This document shows, piece by piece, positions 1-8,971 of a DNA stretch of 39,309 bases. The position numbers and the translations under genes were made by a program. Numbering within the stretch: position 1 is the first letter of the stretch; every line of letters begins with the position of its first letter. The notes under the pieces were generated by a model. That model did no database searches. It was not told the origin of the DNA and worked only from the letters and a program-made list of their open reading frames with translations. This stretch comes from Candidatus Eisenbacteria bacterium RBG_16_71_46 (GTDB lineage: Bacteria; Eisenbacteria; RBG-16-71-46). The DNA is taken from NCBI GenBank assembly GCA_001780165.1, contig MFFQ01000086.1, positions 12,039-51,347 on the forward strand, written 5' to 3'.

Positions 1-916
1 CGCGGCGCCGCGACACCCACTGGATGGCGGCCGCGAGCGCCGCCAGCGAGACGACGAAGGGGAGCCACCCGAGCGCGGGCGGCGCCCCAAGGCCGAACTC
101 GATCCCGAGCGCGACCTGGACGAGATGCGCGAGGGCGGCGGGCAACGCGAGGAGATGGGGCTCCATGACGTCGGCCGCCGCCGGCCGCAGCCGTGCCGTC
201 GCCAGCCACACCGCGGCCCACAGCGTCGCGACGGCGAACAGCGGCCACGCGCGGCGCGCGGCGCGACGCCACGACTCGCCCGGCCCGGCGTCGGCGAGCA
301 GCGCGACCAGCGGCACCAGGCAGACGCTCTCCTTGGAGAGCAGCGCCACGGCCAGGACGAGCGCCGCCCAGGCGCGCCGGCCGCGGAGGTGCAGCCAGAT
401 CGCCGCCAGCGCCGCGGCCAGCGCCAGCAGGTCCTGGGCGCCGGAGACCCACAGCAGCGGAACGTCGGCCGCGTAGTGCAGGCCGACGAAGCCGCTCGCC
501 ACGACCGCGGCGAGCGGCCCCGCCGCGCGCCGGGCGATGAGGAAGAGCATCCCCAGCGCGAGGAGGAACAGCGCCAGGTTCACCGCGTGGAAGACCACCG
601 CGGATTCGCCGCCGGCCTGGAGCACCGCCCAGAAGTAGAGCGGACGGCCCACCGGCCGCAGGAAGTTGCCGATCGGGTCGGGCGACAGCAGGGCCGCGAG
701 CAGCGAGCGACCCCGCACCCGCTCCAGGAAGAGATAGTCGTCGGCGAAGAACGGCGCCCGCAGCGCCGGCAGATGCCGCCACAGCGCGGCGAGCAGGACG
801 AGCGGCAGCGCGAGCGCCGTGGAGGGGACCCACCCGTGGGCCGCGGGCGCGGCCGCGCCGACCGCGGCCCGGGAAGGGCGCGGAGCGTCGGGGTCCAGCG
901 GTCTGCGGTCTTCCAT
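1..916 (-). CDS. Polytopic membrane protein, GT-C glycosyltransferase-like, partial
   Basis: The reading frame starts at an ATG at 916, with GAGG six bases upstream, and runs open off the left edge for 305 codons, so the C-terminus is missing. After about 35 soluble residues there is a succession of hydrophobic segments rich in Leu, Ala and Val. The first loop carries the acidic stretch FFADDYLFLERVR; an Asp pair in the first extracytoplasmic loop is typical of GT-C fold glycosyltransferases, which use polyprenyl-linked sugars. Other conserved-looking pieces are GRPLYFWAVL and LLSKESVCLVPL, as in the GT39/TPR-linked mannosyltransferase-like proteins. It lies 177 bp downstream of the copper ATPase on the same strand and has no evident role in metal resistance. 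The gene is certain; the transferase function is inferred from the N-terminal pattern only. Confidence 0.75.
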   Translation of the reverse strand, partial: MEDRRPLDPDAPRPSRAAVGAAAPAAHGWVPSTALALPLVLLAALWRHLPALRAPFFADDYLFLERVRGRSLLAALLSPDPIGNFLRPVGRPLYFWAVLQAGGESAVVFHAVNLALFLLALGMLFLIARRAAGPLAAVVASGFVGLHYAADVPLLWVSGAQDLLALAAALAAIWLHLRGRRAWAALVLAVALLSKESVCLVPLVALLADAGPGESWRRAARRAWPLFAVATLWAAVWLATARLRPAAADVMEPHLLALPAALAHLVQVALGIEFGLGAPPALGWLPFVVSLAALAAAIQWVSRRR

Positions 917-1093
917 GACGGACCTCGTCGCGTGGTGGGTTCGCGCCTGCGCGGAGCCCGGGCCGCGGGTTGCGCTCCTTCGCGCGCGGAGTCGCCCCGC
1001 ACCATCCTCCCGACCGCGGCGGGCCGGCGGTACCGGGCGACACGGAGGTCTTCGACCGGCGCCGGCAGGAGGTTAACCGGAACCGCGTGCCGC

Positions 1094-3709
1094 TTACACC
1101 CGCGCCCGCCTCAGCCTGAGCGCGTTGCCGATCACCGACACCGAGCTGAAGCTCATCGCCGCGGCGGCGAGGATCGGGCTCAGGAGCAGGCCGAAGGCGG
1201 GGTAGAGCATGCCCGCCGCGACTGGCACCCCGAGCGCGTTGTAGATGAACGCGAAGAACAGGTTCTGGCGGATGTTGCCCATCGTCGCCCGCGACAGCCG
1301 CCGCGCGCGCACGATGCCGCGCAGGTCGCCCTTGACCAGCGTCACCCCCGCGCTCTCCATCGCCACGTCGGTGCCGGTGCCCATCGCGATACCGACCTCG
1401 GCCTGCGCCAGAGCCGGGGCATCGTTGATGCCGTCGCCCGCCATCGCCACGACGTGTCCCTCGCCCTGGAAACGCCGGACGGCCTCCGCCTTCTGCTCCG
1501 GCAGCACCTCCGCCACGACGTCGTCGATCCCCAGCGACTTGGCCACCGCCTCGGCCGTCGTGCGGCTGTCACCGGTGAGCATCACGAGCTTCAGCCCCTC
1601 GGCGTGCAGGTCGCGGATCGCCTCGGGCGTCGTGGACTTGATCGGATCGGCGACGCCGATGAGCCCGGCGGGCCTGCCGTCGACGACCACGAACACCACG
1701 GTCTGGCCCTCGGCGCGCATCGCCTCCGCGCGCGGCGCCAGGGGACCGGGGACCGCGCCGAGCTGATCGAGCAGCGCGCGGTTGCCGAGCGCGGCGGGCT
1801 TGCCGTCCACGCGCCCGGTCACGCCCTTGCCGGTCACCGAGGCGAAGTCGGCGACCGACGCGGGTTCGGTTCCACGCGCCTTGGCGCCCTCCACGATCGC
1901 CGCCGCCAGCGGATGCTCGCTCCCGCGCTCGAGCCCGGCGGCGATCGCGAGCAACGCGCGCTCGTCGTACCCATCGGCGGGCTCGACCGCGACCAGCCTC
2001 GGCTTGCCCTCGGTGAGGGTGCCGGTCTTGTCCACGATCAGCGTGTCCACCTTGCGTAGCACCTCGATCGCCTCGGCGTTCTTGAACAGCACCCCCATCG
2101 AGGCGCCGCGGCCGGCGGCGACCATGATCGACATCGGGGTGGCGAGTCCGAGCGCGCACGGGCAGGCGATGATGAGCACCGCCACGGCGTTGACGATGGC
2201 ATGCGCCATGCGTGGTTCCGGTCCCCACAGCCCCCACACCACGAAGGTGACGATGGCGATGAGCACCACCGCCGGGACGAACCACCCCGCGACGACGTCG
2301 GCGAGGCGCTGGATCGGCGCGCGGCTGCGCTGCGCTTCGGCGACCATCTTCACGATCCGCGCCAGCATGGTCTCGGCGCCCACCCGGTCGGCGCGCATCA
2401 CGAACGAGCCGGTGCCGTTGACGGTCGCTCCGATCACGCGGTCGTCCGGACGCTTCTCGACCGGGATCGCCTCGCCGCTCACCATCGACTCGTCCACGGC
2501 GCTGCCGCCCTCGAGCACGACGCCGTCCACCGGCACCTTCTCGCCGGGGCGCACGCGCAGCCGGTCGCCCACCGCGACCTGGTCGAGCGGCACGTCTTCG
2601 TCGGCGCCGTCCTCGCGCACGCGGCGCGCGGTCTTGGGCGCGAGCCCGAGCAGCGCGCGGATCGCGGCGCCCGTGCGGCTGCGCGCCGAGAGTTCCATCA
2701 CCTGGCCCAGCAGCACCAGCGCGGTGATCGCGGCCGCGGCCTCGAAGTAGACCGCGACGTGCCCCGAGGCGTCACGGAACGCCGGCGGGAAGACATCGGG
2801 CAGGAGCGTGGCCACCACGCTGTAGACGTAGGCCGTGCCCACACCGAGCGCGATCAGGGAGAACATGTTGAGGCTGCGGTTCACGACCGACTGCCAGCCG
2901 CGCACCAGCAGCGGCCATCCGGCCCACAGCACCGCCGGGGTGGCGAGCGCCAGCTCGAGCCAGCCCTTGAGGCCGGACGTGGCGAGCGGCTCCAAGGGGC
3001 GGCCGGGGATGAGCTCGCTCATGCCGAGCGCCAGCACCGGCACGGCGAGCGCCACCGCGACCCAGAAGCGGCGCCGCATGTCGGCGAGCTCGGGGTTCTC
3101 CTGCTCCTCGAGGGCCACCGTGCGCGGCTCGAGCGCCATGCCGCAGATCGGGCAGCTCCCGGGCGCGACGCGCACGATCTCGGGGTGCATCGGGCACACC
3201 CACTCGACGCGCTCGGTCGGCGCCGCCGGCTCCATGGGCTCGAGCGCCATGCCGCACTTGGGGCAGGCGCCGGGGCCCTGCTGGCGCACCTCGGGGTCCA
3301 TCGGGCAGGTGTAGTCGGCCCCGCCCGGACCCGCGGCCGGCGTGCCGGCCGCCGCTTTCGCCGGCGTTGCCCCCGGCACCGCCCGCGCGTGCGCGGCGTG
3401 CGGGTGGGGCGCGGCCGCGGCGGCGGCCGCTCCCGCGCGGGTGGCACCTCCCGGCGCGGGGCTCATCGGCCCCGGCGTCATCGGCTCTGCGCCGGGCGCG
3501 CGACCCGCCGCCAGGTAGCGCTCGGGGTCCGCGCGGAACTTCGCGAGGCAGCTCGCGCCGCAAAAACGGTAGGTGACACCCCGATGCTCGTGGCGGAGCG
3601 GCGCATCAGCCTCGACCTTCATGCCGCAGACGGGGTCGCGCAGCTCCGGCGTCGTGGGGGCCGCATGCTCCCCGGGCGCGTGGACCTTGGACTTCGATTC
3701 GTCCTGCAC
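1094..3709 (-). CDS. copA: Copper/silver-translocating P1B-type ATPase with YHS and two HMBD domains
   Basis: This 871-residue inner-membrane ATPase exports Cu+ or Ag+. It starts at GTG 3709 behind a strong AGGAGGAG site. Residues about 22-66 form a YHS domain ([16 protein letters not shown]). Two heavy-metal-binding modules follow at about 133-158 and 170-196, each with CPM(D/H)PE and a C-x-x-CGMALEP end. A His/Ala/Pro-rich linker separates YHS from the first module. The P1B features are complete: ion-binding CPC at 516-518 ([13 protein letters not shown]), phosphorylation motif DKTGTLT from Asp560, [10 protein letters not shown], and a last membrane segment with [15 protein letters not shown], the copper-type MSxSS motif. 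There is no classical GMTCxxC HMA domain; the YHS and HMBD modules stand in its place, as in SilP-like pumps. It is the last metal gene of the island, 150 bp after the zinc-ribbon gene. Copper or silver rather than zinc is inferred from CPC plus MSxSS. Confidence 0.96.
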   Translation of the reverse strand: MQDESKSKVHAPGEHAAPTTPELRDPVCGMKVEADAPLRHEHRGVTYRFCGASCLAKFRADPERYLAAGRAPGAEPMTPGPMSPAPGGATRAGAAAAAAAPHPHAAHARAVPGATPAKAAAGTPAAGPGGADYTCPMDPEVRQQGPGACPKCGMALEPMEPAAPTERVEWVCPMHPEIVRVAPGSCPICGMALEPRTVALEEQENPELADMRRRFWVAVALAVPVLALGMSELIPGRPLEPLATSGLKGWLELALATPAVLWAGWPLLVRGWQSVVNRSLNMFSLIALGVGTAYVYSVVATLLPDVFPPAFRDASGHVAVYFEAAAAITALVLLGQVMELSARSRTGAAIRALLGLAPKTARRVREDGADEDVPLDQVAVGDRLRVRPGEKVPVDGVVLEGGSAVDESMVSGEAIPVEKRPDDRVIGATVNGTGSFVMRADRVGAETMLARIVKMVAEAQRSRAPIQRLADVVAGWFVPAVVLIAIVTFVVWGLWGPEPRMAHAIVNAVAVLIIACPCALGLATPMSIMVAAGRGASMGVLFKNAEAIEVLRKVDTLIVDKTGTLTEGKPRLVAVEPADGYDERALLAIAAGLERGSEHPLAAAIVEGAKARGTEPASVADFASVTGKGVTGRVDGKPAALGNRALLDQLGAVPGPLAPRAEAMRAEGQTVVFVVVDGRPAGLIGVADPIKSTTPEAIRDLHAEGLKLVMLTGDSRTTAEAVAKSLGIDDVVAEVLPEQKAEAVRRFQGEGHVVAMAGDGINDAPALAQAEVGIAMGTGTDVAMESAGVTLVKGDLRGIVRARRLSRATMGNIRQNLFFAFIYNALGVPVAAGMLYPAFGLLLSPILAAAAMSFSSVSVIGNALRLRRARV

Positions 3710-3773
3710 CTGGCTCCTCCTCGCTTTCCGCCTCGCCGGCCCCGGCCGTCCCGGGCCACCAAGAGTCCCGGGA

Positions 3774-3797
3774 CGGGCGGGAGCATACTCCCGCCCG
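3774..3797. other. Perfect 10-bp inverted repeat (hairpin or operator)
   Basis: The arms cgggcgggag and ctcccgcccg flank a 4-base centre (cata). It lies in the 150-bp gap between the zinc-ribbon gene and the copper ATPase gene on the minus strand, about 65 bp before the ATPase start codon. A second palindrome, gtcccgggac (3765-3774), abuts it. No T-run follows on either strand, so a classical intrinsic terminator is unlikely. It could be an operator, an mRNA hairpin between cistrons, or a chance GC-rich palindrome. Confidence 0.4.
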
Positions 3798-3859
3798 AGC
3801 GATCGTCCCCGGTCACCGCCTTCGCCGCGGGCTCCCGGGCTCTCCTTCCTCGCGCCCGG

Positions 3860-4096
3860 CTACTCCTCGGGCTCGGTGCTCCGGAAATAGTCGCCGTGCT
3901 GCCGAATCAGTTCCTTCGAATTCTGGCAGTAGAACTCCATGCAGCCGCAGTGCTCGCAGAGCAGTCCGACCTGCTCCCAGCGCGACTCCCGGAGCTCCAT
4001 CAGCACTCCGGTGTCGGCGTGATAGCAGGCCGCCACCAGGTGCTCGGGCCGGAAGCGGTACATCGAGCCGCCGCAGCCCGGCTTTGGGCATTTCAC
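3860..4096 (-). CDS. Small Cys-rich zinc-ribbon-like protein
   Basis: The protein has 78 residues. I chose the GTG at 4096 because GAGGGAGG lies seven bases before it and because residue 2 onward (KCPKPGCGGSMYRF) is already conserved-looking. There is one N-terminal C-x4-C pair (CPKPGC) and a later cluster, CEHCGCMEFYC, enough for a treble-clef or zinc-ribbon site. The C-terminus is charged (RSTEPEE). There is no signal peptide or membrane segment, so it should be cytosolic. It sits 25 bp after the YHS gene and before copA, which suggests a cytosolic metal-binding or metal-sensing role. I do not recognise a named family; the function is unknown. Confidence 0.75.
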   Translation of the reverse strand: MKCPKPGCGGSMYRFRPEHLVAACYHADTGVLMELRESRWEQVGLLCEHCGCMEFYCQNSKELIRQHGDYFRSTEPEE

Positions 4097-4121
4097 GGGT
4101 TGCCTCCCTCTCGTCCGCTCG

Positions 4122-4298
4122 TCACGCGTCGCGCTCCCGGCGCTGTTGGCGCAGTTGCGCCGCGTACTTGGCCGGCGACTGCTCGAAACTCTCCCGGCAG
4201 CCGTCGGAGCAGAAGTAATACGTCTTGCCCTCGTGGCGCGCGGTCGCCGCCGCGTGCTTCTCGTCCACTTGCATGCCACAAACAGGATCGATCGCCAT
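4122..4298 (-). CDS. Stand-alone YHS-domain protein
   Basis: This 58-residue protein is essentially one YHS domain. It has AIDPVCGMQVDEKHA near the start, TYYFCSDGCRESFEQ in the middle and a basic tail (RQQRRERDA). The cysteines of DPVCGM and FCSDGC are the usual metal ligands. The ATG at 4298 is preferred because GGAGG lies eight bases upstream; ATG at 4304 and GTG at 4307 are in frame but too close to that site. The domain matches the one at the N-terminus of the neighbouring copper ATPase. YHS proteins in copper loci are thought to bind copper or silver in the cytosol and pass it to efflux pumps. It probably forms one transcript with the zinc-ribbon gene 25 bp downstream. Confidence 0.88.
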   Translation of the reverse strand: MAIDPVCGMQVDEKHAAATARHEGKTYYFCSDGCRESFEQSPAKYAAQLRQQRRERDA

Positions 4299-4526
4299 GA
4301 CCATCACCTCCGCAGGCCTTTGCCGCGCGACGCGCCGCGGCGGATCGCCCCCTCTCGTCCGCAGCCGGCCCCGAGGCCCGCCGCGGACGCGCCCCTCGCG
4401 CCGCCGCTCAGCGTCTGAGTTCAGCGAGCCGGCGCCGATCGAGTCCGTTGTGCTGCGCCGCGACCGGGCCGACGGCGGCGCCGGCCGCCCGGACGGCGCC
4501 GCCCAGGATCCTCCGCTGCGACCGCA

Positions 4527-5006
4527 CTAGTGGCGGTGGGCGGGGCCGTCATCACCGGTCTTCATCAGGTTCGCGCCGTCCCCCGCCATCTCCTCCATCA
4601 TGGGACACATCGCCATGGATTCCGCTCCCATGCGCATGTGCTCCATCATGTGCCGCATCATCCGGGACTCCATCGTCATGCTCATGGTGCGCATCGCCTT
4701 GCGCTGCGCCACCAGCTCGTCGAGGACCGCGGCCATCGCCTCGGTCTTGCGGCTTCCGCTCGCGGCGTTCATCGCCGCCACCATCTGGTCGAGTTTCCCG
4801 TCCATGGCTTGCATCTTTGCGTTCATCTCGTGGTGCCCGGCCATCATGGCCTCGCACGCCTTCATCATTCCGCCGGCCATCATCCCCTTCGCGTCCTGGC
4901 CTTTCATCGCTTCGCTGCCGTGCATCCCCGGCGCCATCTGGGCGCCCGCCACACCGGCCAAGAGACTGCCGGCCAGGATCAGGACCACGATCGTTCTGCG
5001 TTTCAT
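4527..5006 (-). CDS. Methionine/histidine-rich periplasmic protein
   Basis: The protein has 159 residues. It starts at ATG 5006 behind AAGGAGG. Residues 1-22 (MKRRTIVVLILAGSLLAG and following) form a cleavable signal peptide ending near AGAQ. The mature part is rich in Met and His, with clusters such as GMMAGGMMKACEAMMAGHH and, near the C-terminus, MRHMMEHMRMG, and it ends in GPAHRH. The middle looks helical, with heptad-like A/M/L spacing. Methionine-thioether clusters in the periplasm suit Cu+ or Ag+ binding, as in CusF/SilE-type buffers, but no CusF fold is visible. It lies 60 bp after the cupredoxin-like lipoprotein gene. The copper role is inferred from composition and context. Confidence 0.85.
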   Translation of the reverse strand: MKRRTIVVLILAGSLLAGVAGAQMAPGMHGSEAMKGQDAKGMMAGGMMKACEAMMAGHHEMNAKMQAMDGKLDQMVAAMNAASGSRKTEAMAAVLDELVAQRKAMRTMSMTMESRMMRHMMEHMRMGAESMAMCPMMEEMAGDGANLMKTGDDGPAHRH

Positions 5007-5066
5007 GACTTCCTCCTTGTGGTGTGATGCTCGAGTGTCAACGGCCGATCCCGCGTTGCGCACGGA

Positions 5067-5426
5067 TCAATCCACCACGATCTTGCCCGCGATCATGTCC
5101 ATGCCGCAGGCGTAGCGCACTTCGCCCGCCTGGCGCGGGGTGAACTGGATCTCGACCGTTTCGCCCAGCGGCAGCTCGCGGTGGATGTCGTAGTCCGCCA
5201 TCACCAGCTCGGTGGCGCAGGTCTTGGTGGTCTTGCGCGTCACCGCCAGGGTCACCGGCTTGCCCGCGGGGACGTGGACCGCGGCCGGCACGAACCCGTC
5301 CTCGGTCACCGAGATCGCCACCCGCGTGCCGCCCGGCGTCTCGGTCACGCTCTGCTGCTTCGCACACCCCGCCAGCGCAGCGCCGAGCGCGAGCAGGGCG
5401 ATGGTCACCACGATCATTCGCTTCAT
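5067..5426 (-). CDS. Cupredoxin-like lipoprotein
   Basis: The protein has 119 residues. The start ATG at 5426 follows GGGAGG by nine bases. The N-terminus is a lipoprotein signal (MKRMIVVTIALLALG, then LAGC), so the mature protein should be membrane-anchored on the periplasmic side. The rest is a single plastocyanin-like beta domain: VAISVTEDGFVPAAVHVPAG, KTCATELVMAD, and a C-terminal VRYACGMDMIAGKIVV. The usual type-1 copper set is not exact. A Cys in KTCATE and the C-x-M-x-M group near the end are the likely ligands, resembling the soft-metal cupredoxin_1/EfeO-type domains found beside CusA. It sits 39 bp downstream of cusA and probably delivers or buffers periplasmic copper. Confidence 0.86.
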   Translation of the reverse strand: MKRMIVVTIALLALGAALAGCAKQQSVTETPGGTRVAISVTEDGFVPAAVHVPAGKPVTLAVTRKTTKTCATELVMADYDIHRELPLGETVEIQFTPRQAGEVRYACGMDMIAGKIVVD

Positions 5427-5465
5427 GGGTCGGATCCTCCCTTCATGCATCGTGCCTTGGCCGCC

Positions 5466-8400
5466 TCAGGCGACCTCCATCACCCGCGCCCGCCTCTCGC
5501 GCTTGATCTGCCACCAGCGCCAGTAGGCGTAGACCACGGGGATGATCTCCAGGGTGAGGAACGCCGAGGTGAAGAGTCCCCCCACCATCGGCGCCGCCAC
5601 CCGCTTCATCACGTCGGCCCCGGCGCCCTGCGACCACAGCAGCGGCACCAGGCCGATCATCATCGTCGCCACCGTCATGAGCTTGGGCCGCACCCGCTGG
5701 ACCGAGCCCTCGAGCGTCGCCTCGACGACGTCGTCGAAGTCGCGGATGCGCCCCTCGCGCCTGCGGCGGTGATAGGCGCTGTCGCAGTAGACGATCATCA
5801 CCACGCCGGTCTGGGCCGCGAGGCCGACGAGCGCGATGATGCCCACCCACACCGCGGTCGACAGGTTGTAGCCGAGGGCGGCCAACAGCCATACGCTCCC
5901 CACCAGGGCGAATGGCACGGAGCACAGCACGATCAGCGCCTGGCTGAGATTGCCGAAGTTCATGTAGAGCAGCACCACGATGACCACCAGCGTCAATGGC
6001 ACCAGGAACTTCATCCGGGCCTGCATCGCCTGCAGCAGCTCGTACTGCCCGGTCCAGCGCAGGAAGTAGCCGGGCGGCAGCCGCACCTCGCGCTCGACCA
6101 CCCGCTTGGCGTCGTCCACGTAGCGGCCGATGTCGCGCGCGCCGGGATCCATGTCCACGTAGACGTAGCCGACGAGCTGGCCGTCCTCGTCGCGGATCAT
6201 CGGCGCGCCGGTGACGACGCGGATGTCGGCGATCTGCCCGAGCGGGATGTGGGCGCCGCCGGCCTCGGTCCAGGCGTCCGTGCCGCCCGCCGTGGGTGCC
6301 ACCGCCGCGGGCAGCCGGTTGCCGCCGCCACCCATGCCCCCACCGGCGCCGCCCATGGCACCCGTCCCCGCCGGGCGGTCGCCGCTCCCGCCGCCCATGC
6401 CGCCCATCGCCTGCGCGATCAGCGACGGGCCGACGTCCGACATCCCGGCAGCTGCGAGCCGGCGCGGCGCGGCGCCATCGGACCGGGCACCCATGCCGCC
6501 CATGCCGCCGCCCGCCGCCGGGCGCCCGCCGCCGATCGGCACCAGCACGTGGCGCAGGGTCTCGATATCCTGGCGCAGCTCGCGCGGGTAGCGCACGTTG
6601 ATCGTGAAGCGCTGGCGGCCCTCGACCGTGACCTCGATCGGCTGGCCGCCGACCGCGGCCTCGATCACGTCCTGCACCTGGCCGAGCGTGAGCCCGTAGC
6701 GGGCGAGCGCCGCGCGATCGGGGACGATGTCGAGGTAGAAGCCACCGGTGTTGCGGTCCGAGTACACGCTGCGCGTATGCGGCACCCGCGAAATCGCGCG
6801 CTCCAGGCCCATGCCGATGCGCTCGATGGTGTCGAGGTCGGCGCCGAACACCTTGACCCCGATCGGCGTGCGGATCCCGGTCGAGAGCATGTCGATGCGA
6901 GTCTTGATCGGCATGGTCCAGGCATTGGTCCAGCCCGGCATCTGGAGTTTGCGGTTGAGCTCGGCGGTGAGCTCGTCCCAGGTGATGCGCCGCCGGTCGG
7001 GCCACAGCGGTCGGAACACGGGCTTGAGCCACCCCGGCGCCCAGCCCGAGTACCAGCGGTCCACCGGGATCCGCCGCCATGCGTCCCGCGGCTTGAGCTT
7101 CACCACCGTCTCGACCATGGACAGCGGCGCCGGGTCGGTCGAGGTCTCCGAGCGCCCCGCCTTGCCGAACACGCGCTCGACCTCGGGGAACTCGCGGATC
7201 AGCCGGTCCTGAATCTGCAGGTTGCGCTTCGCCTCCTCGATCGAGATGTTGGGAAAGGTCGTGGGCATGTAGAGGATGTCGCCCTCGTTGAGCGGCGGCA
7301 TGAACTCGTGCCCCAGGTTCATCACCATCGGCACCGCCGAGAGCACGGCGGCGAGGCCGATCGCGATCGTGGTCTTGGGGTTCTTGAGCGCCACCCAGGC
7401 GAACGGCTTGTAGAGCCGGATCATCGCCCGCGACACCGGATGGTCCTTCTCGTGCCGGATGCGCCCGCGCACGAACAGCATCATCAGCGCCGGCGCCAGC
7501 GTCACCGAGACCAGTGCCGCGAAGGCCATCGAAAAGGTCTTGGTGTAGGCGAGCGGCTTGAACAGCCGGCCGGCCTGACCGTTGAGGGCGAAGATCGGCA
7601 GGAACGCCACGGTGATGATGAGCAGCGAGAAGAAGATCGGGGGGCCGACCTCCTTCGCCGCCTCGATGATCACGCGCTCGCGCGGCACCCCGGGTGGGGC
7701 CGACTCGAGGTGCTTGTGTGCGTTCTCGACCAGCACGATCGCGGCGTCCACCATCGCGCCGATCGCGATCGCGATGCCTCCTAGGCTCATGATGTTCGAG
7801 TTGATGCCGAGGAAGTACATCGGCACGAACGCCAGCCCCACGGCGACCGGCAGCGACAGCACCGGCACCAGCGTGCTGCGCAGGTGGAGGAGGAAGATGA
7901 AGATGATGAGGCTGACGACGATCGCCTCCTCGAGCAGCGTGTGGCGCAGCGTCTCGATCGCGCGGTGGATCAGGTCGGAGCGGTCGTAGACCACCTTCAC
8001 CCGCACCCCGGGCGGGAACGATGGCTCGAGCTCGGCGAGCCGCGTCTTCACGCGGTCGATCACGTTGAGCACGTTCTCGCCGAAGCGCACCACGACCGTG
8101 CCGCCCACCGCCTCGCCCTGGCCGTCCAGCTCGGAGACCCCGCGGCGGATGTCGGGCCCGAACGACACGCGCGCGACGTCGGCGACGCGGATCGGCGTGC
8201 CGGTGCGGCGGTCGGCGCCGAGCGCGATCTGCCGCAGGTCATCGAGGCTGTTGATGTAGCCGCGGCCGCGCACGAAGTACTCGCGCCCCGACATCTCGAT
8301 CACCCGCCCGCCGACGTCGGCGTTGCTGCGCCGGATCGCCGCGGTGACATCGGAGAGCATGAGCCCGTAGGCGTGGAGCCGGGTCGGGTCCACCTCGACC

Positions 8401-8963
8401 TGGTACTGGCGCTCGTAGCCGCCGACCGAGGCCACCTCGGCGACGCCGGGCACGCTCGCGAGGGCGTAGCGCAGGGTGAAGTCCTGGAACGCCCGCATCT
8501 CGGCGAGGTCGTTGTGCCCGGTGGTGTCCACCAGCGCGTACTGGAACCCCCATCCCACCGAGGTCGCATCGGGCCCCAGCACCGGGTTCACTCCCGCGGG
8601 CAGCCGAGAGCGGATCGAGCTCATGTACTCGAGCACGCGGCTGCGCGCCCAGTAGATGTCGGTGCCCTCCTCGAAGATCACGTAGATGAAGCTCATGCCG
8701 AACATGGACTGCCCGCGCACGGTCTCGACCTTGGGGGCGGCGAGCAGCGAGGAGACGATCGGGTAGGTGATCTGGTCCTCGACCAGATCGGGGCTGCGCC
8801 CCATCCACTCGGTGAAGACGATGACCTGCGGATCCGAGAGGTCCGGGATCGCGTCGAGCGGCACCTGCCGGATCGCGAGCAGCGAGCCCACCACCACGAA
8901 CGCGGTGGCCACGAACACCAGGCCGCGGCGTTTCGCGCAGAATTCGATCAGTCGGGCGATCAT
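5466..8963 (-). CDS. cusA: CusA/CzcA-type heavy-metal RND efflux pump
   Basis: The protein has 1165 residues, about 100 longer than the usual 1,020-1,060. The start ATG at 8963 has GAGG seven bases upstream, overlapping the cusB stop region; the gap to cusB is 8 bp. The order is typical of HME-RND pumps: N-terminal membrane helix (FVATAFVVVGSLLAI), porter domain (GQSMFGMSFIYVIF), transmembrane block with GAMVDAAIVLVENAHKHLE (proton relay Asp), second porter half and C-terminal membrane block (RVRPKLMTVATMMIGLVPLL). IDMLSTGI keeps one methionine of the Cu/Ag-binding triad. The position I align to the second reads YGLTLGQV (Leu), and the third falls at an inserted Gly/Met-rich segment (residues about 809-905). 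It exports Cu+/Ag+ using the proton gradient together with CusB and CusC; the metal is inferred from neighbours. Confidence 0.95.
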   Translation of the reverse strand: MIARLIEFCAKRRGLVFVATAFVVVGSLLAIRQVPLDAIPDLSDPQVIVFTEWMGRSPDLVEDQITYPIVSSLLAAPKVETVRGQSMFGMSFIYVIFEEGTDIYWARSRVLEYMSSIRSRLPAGVNPVLGPDATSVGWGFQYALVDTTGHNDLAEMRAFQDFTLRYALASVPGVAEVASVGGYERQYQVEVDPTRLHAYGLMLSDVTAAIRRSNADVGGRVIEMSGREYFVRGRGYINSLDDLRQIALGADRRTGTPIRVADVARVSFGPDIRRGVSELDGQGEAVGGTVVVRFGENVLNVIDRVKTRLAELEPSFPPGVRVKVVYDRSDLIHRAIETLRHTLLEEAIVVSLIIFIFLLHLRSTLVPVLSLPVAVGLAFVPMYFLGINSNIMSLGGIAIAIGAMVDAAIVLVENAHKHLESAPPGVPRERVIIEAAKEVGPPIFFSLLIITVAFLPIFALNGQAGRLFKPLAYTKTFSMAFAALVSVTLAPALMMLFVRGRIRHEKDHPVSRAMIRLYKPFAWVALKNPKTTIAIGLAAVLSAVPMVMNLGHEFMPPLNEGDILYMPTTFPNISIEEAKRNLQIQDRLIREFPEVERVFGKAGRSETSTDPAPLSMVETVVKLKPRDAWRRIPVDRWYSGWAPGWLKPVFRPLWPDRRRITWDELTAELNRKLQMPGWTNAWTMPIKTRIDMLSTGIRTPIGVKVFGADLDTIERIGMGLERAISRVPHTRSVYSDRNTGGFYLDIVPDRAALARYGLTLGQVQDVIEAAVGGQPIEVTVEGRQRFTINVRYPRELRQDIETLRHVLVPIGGGRPAAGGGMGGMGARSDGAAPRRLAAAGMSDVGPSLIAQAMGGMGGGSGDRPAGTGAMGGAGGGMGGGGNRLPAAVAPTAGGTDAWTEAGGAHIPLGQIADIRVVTGAPMIRDEDGQLVGYVYVDMDPGARDIGRYVDDAKRVVEREVRLPPGYFLRWTGQYELLQAMQARMKFLVPLTLVVIVVLLYMNFGNLSQALIVLCSVPFALVGSVWLLAALGYNLSTAVWVGIIALVGLAAQTGVVMIVYCDSAYHRRRREGRIRDFDDVVEATLEGSVQRVRPKLMTVATMMIGLVPLLWSQGAGADVMKRVAAPMVGGLFTSAFLTLEIIPVVYAYWRWWQIKRERRARVMEVA
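6249..6537 (-). other. Gly/Met-rich insertion inside CusA
   Basis: About 95 codons that interrupt the second porter half of CusA, between LRHVLVPIG and IPLGQIADIRV, which are nearly adjacent in ordinary family members. The segment has seven methionines in contexts such as GGGMGGMG, AQAMGGMGGG and GGGMGGGG, and ends in a Thr/Ala/Glu stretch. It is probably disordered and faces the periplasm. It is in frame, so it is not a sequencing frameshift. Confidence 0.8.
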
Positions 8964-8971
8964 CGCGGGCC

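Noticed and set aside
2201-7784. Long plus-strand frames opposite copA and cusA (699 and 867 codons)
   Set aside because: Both are antisense shadows of clear genes and have no ribosome site or recognisable domains.
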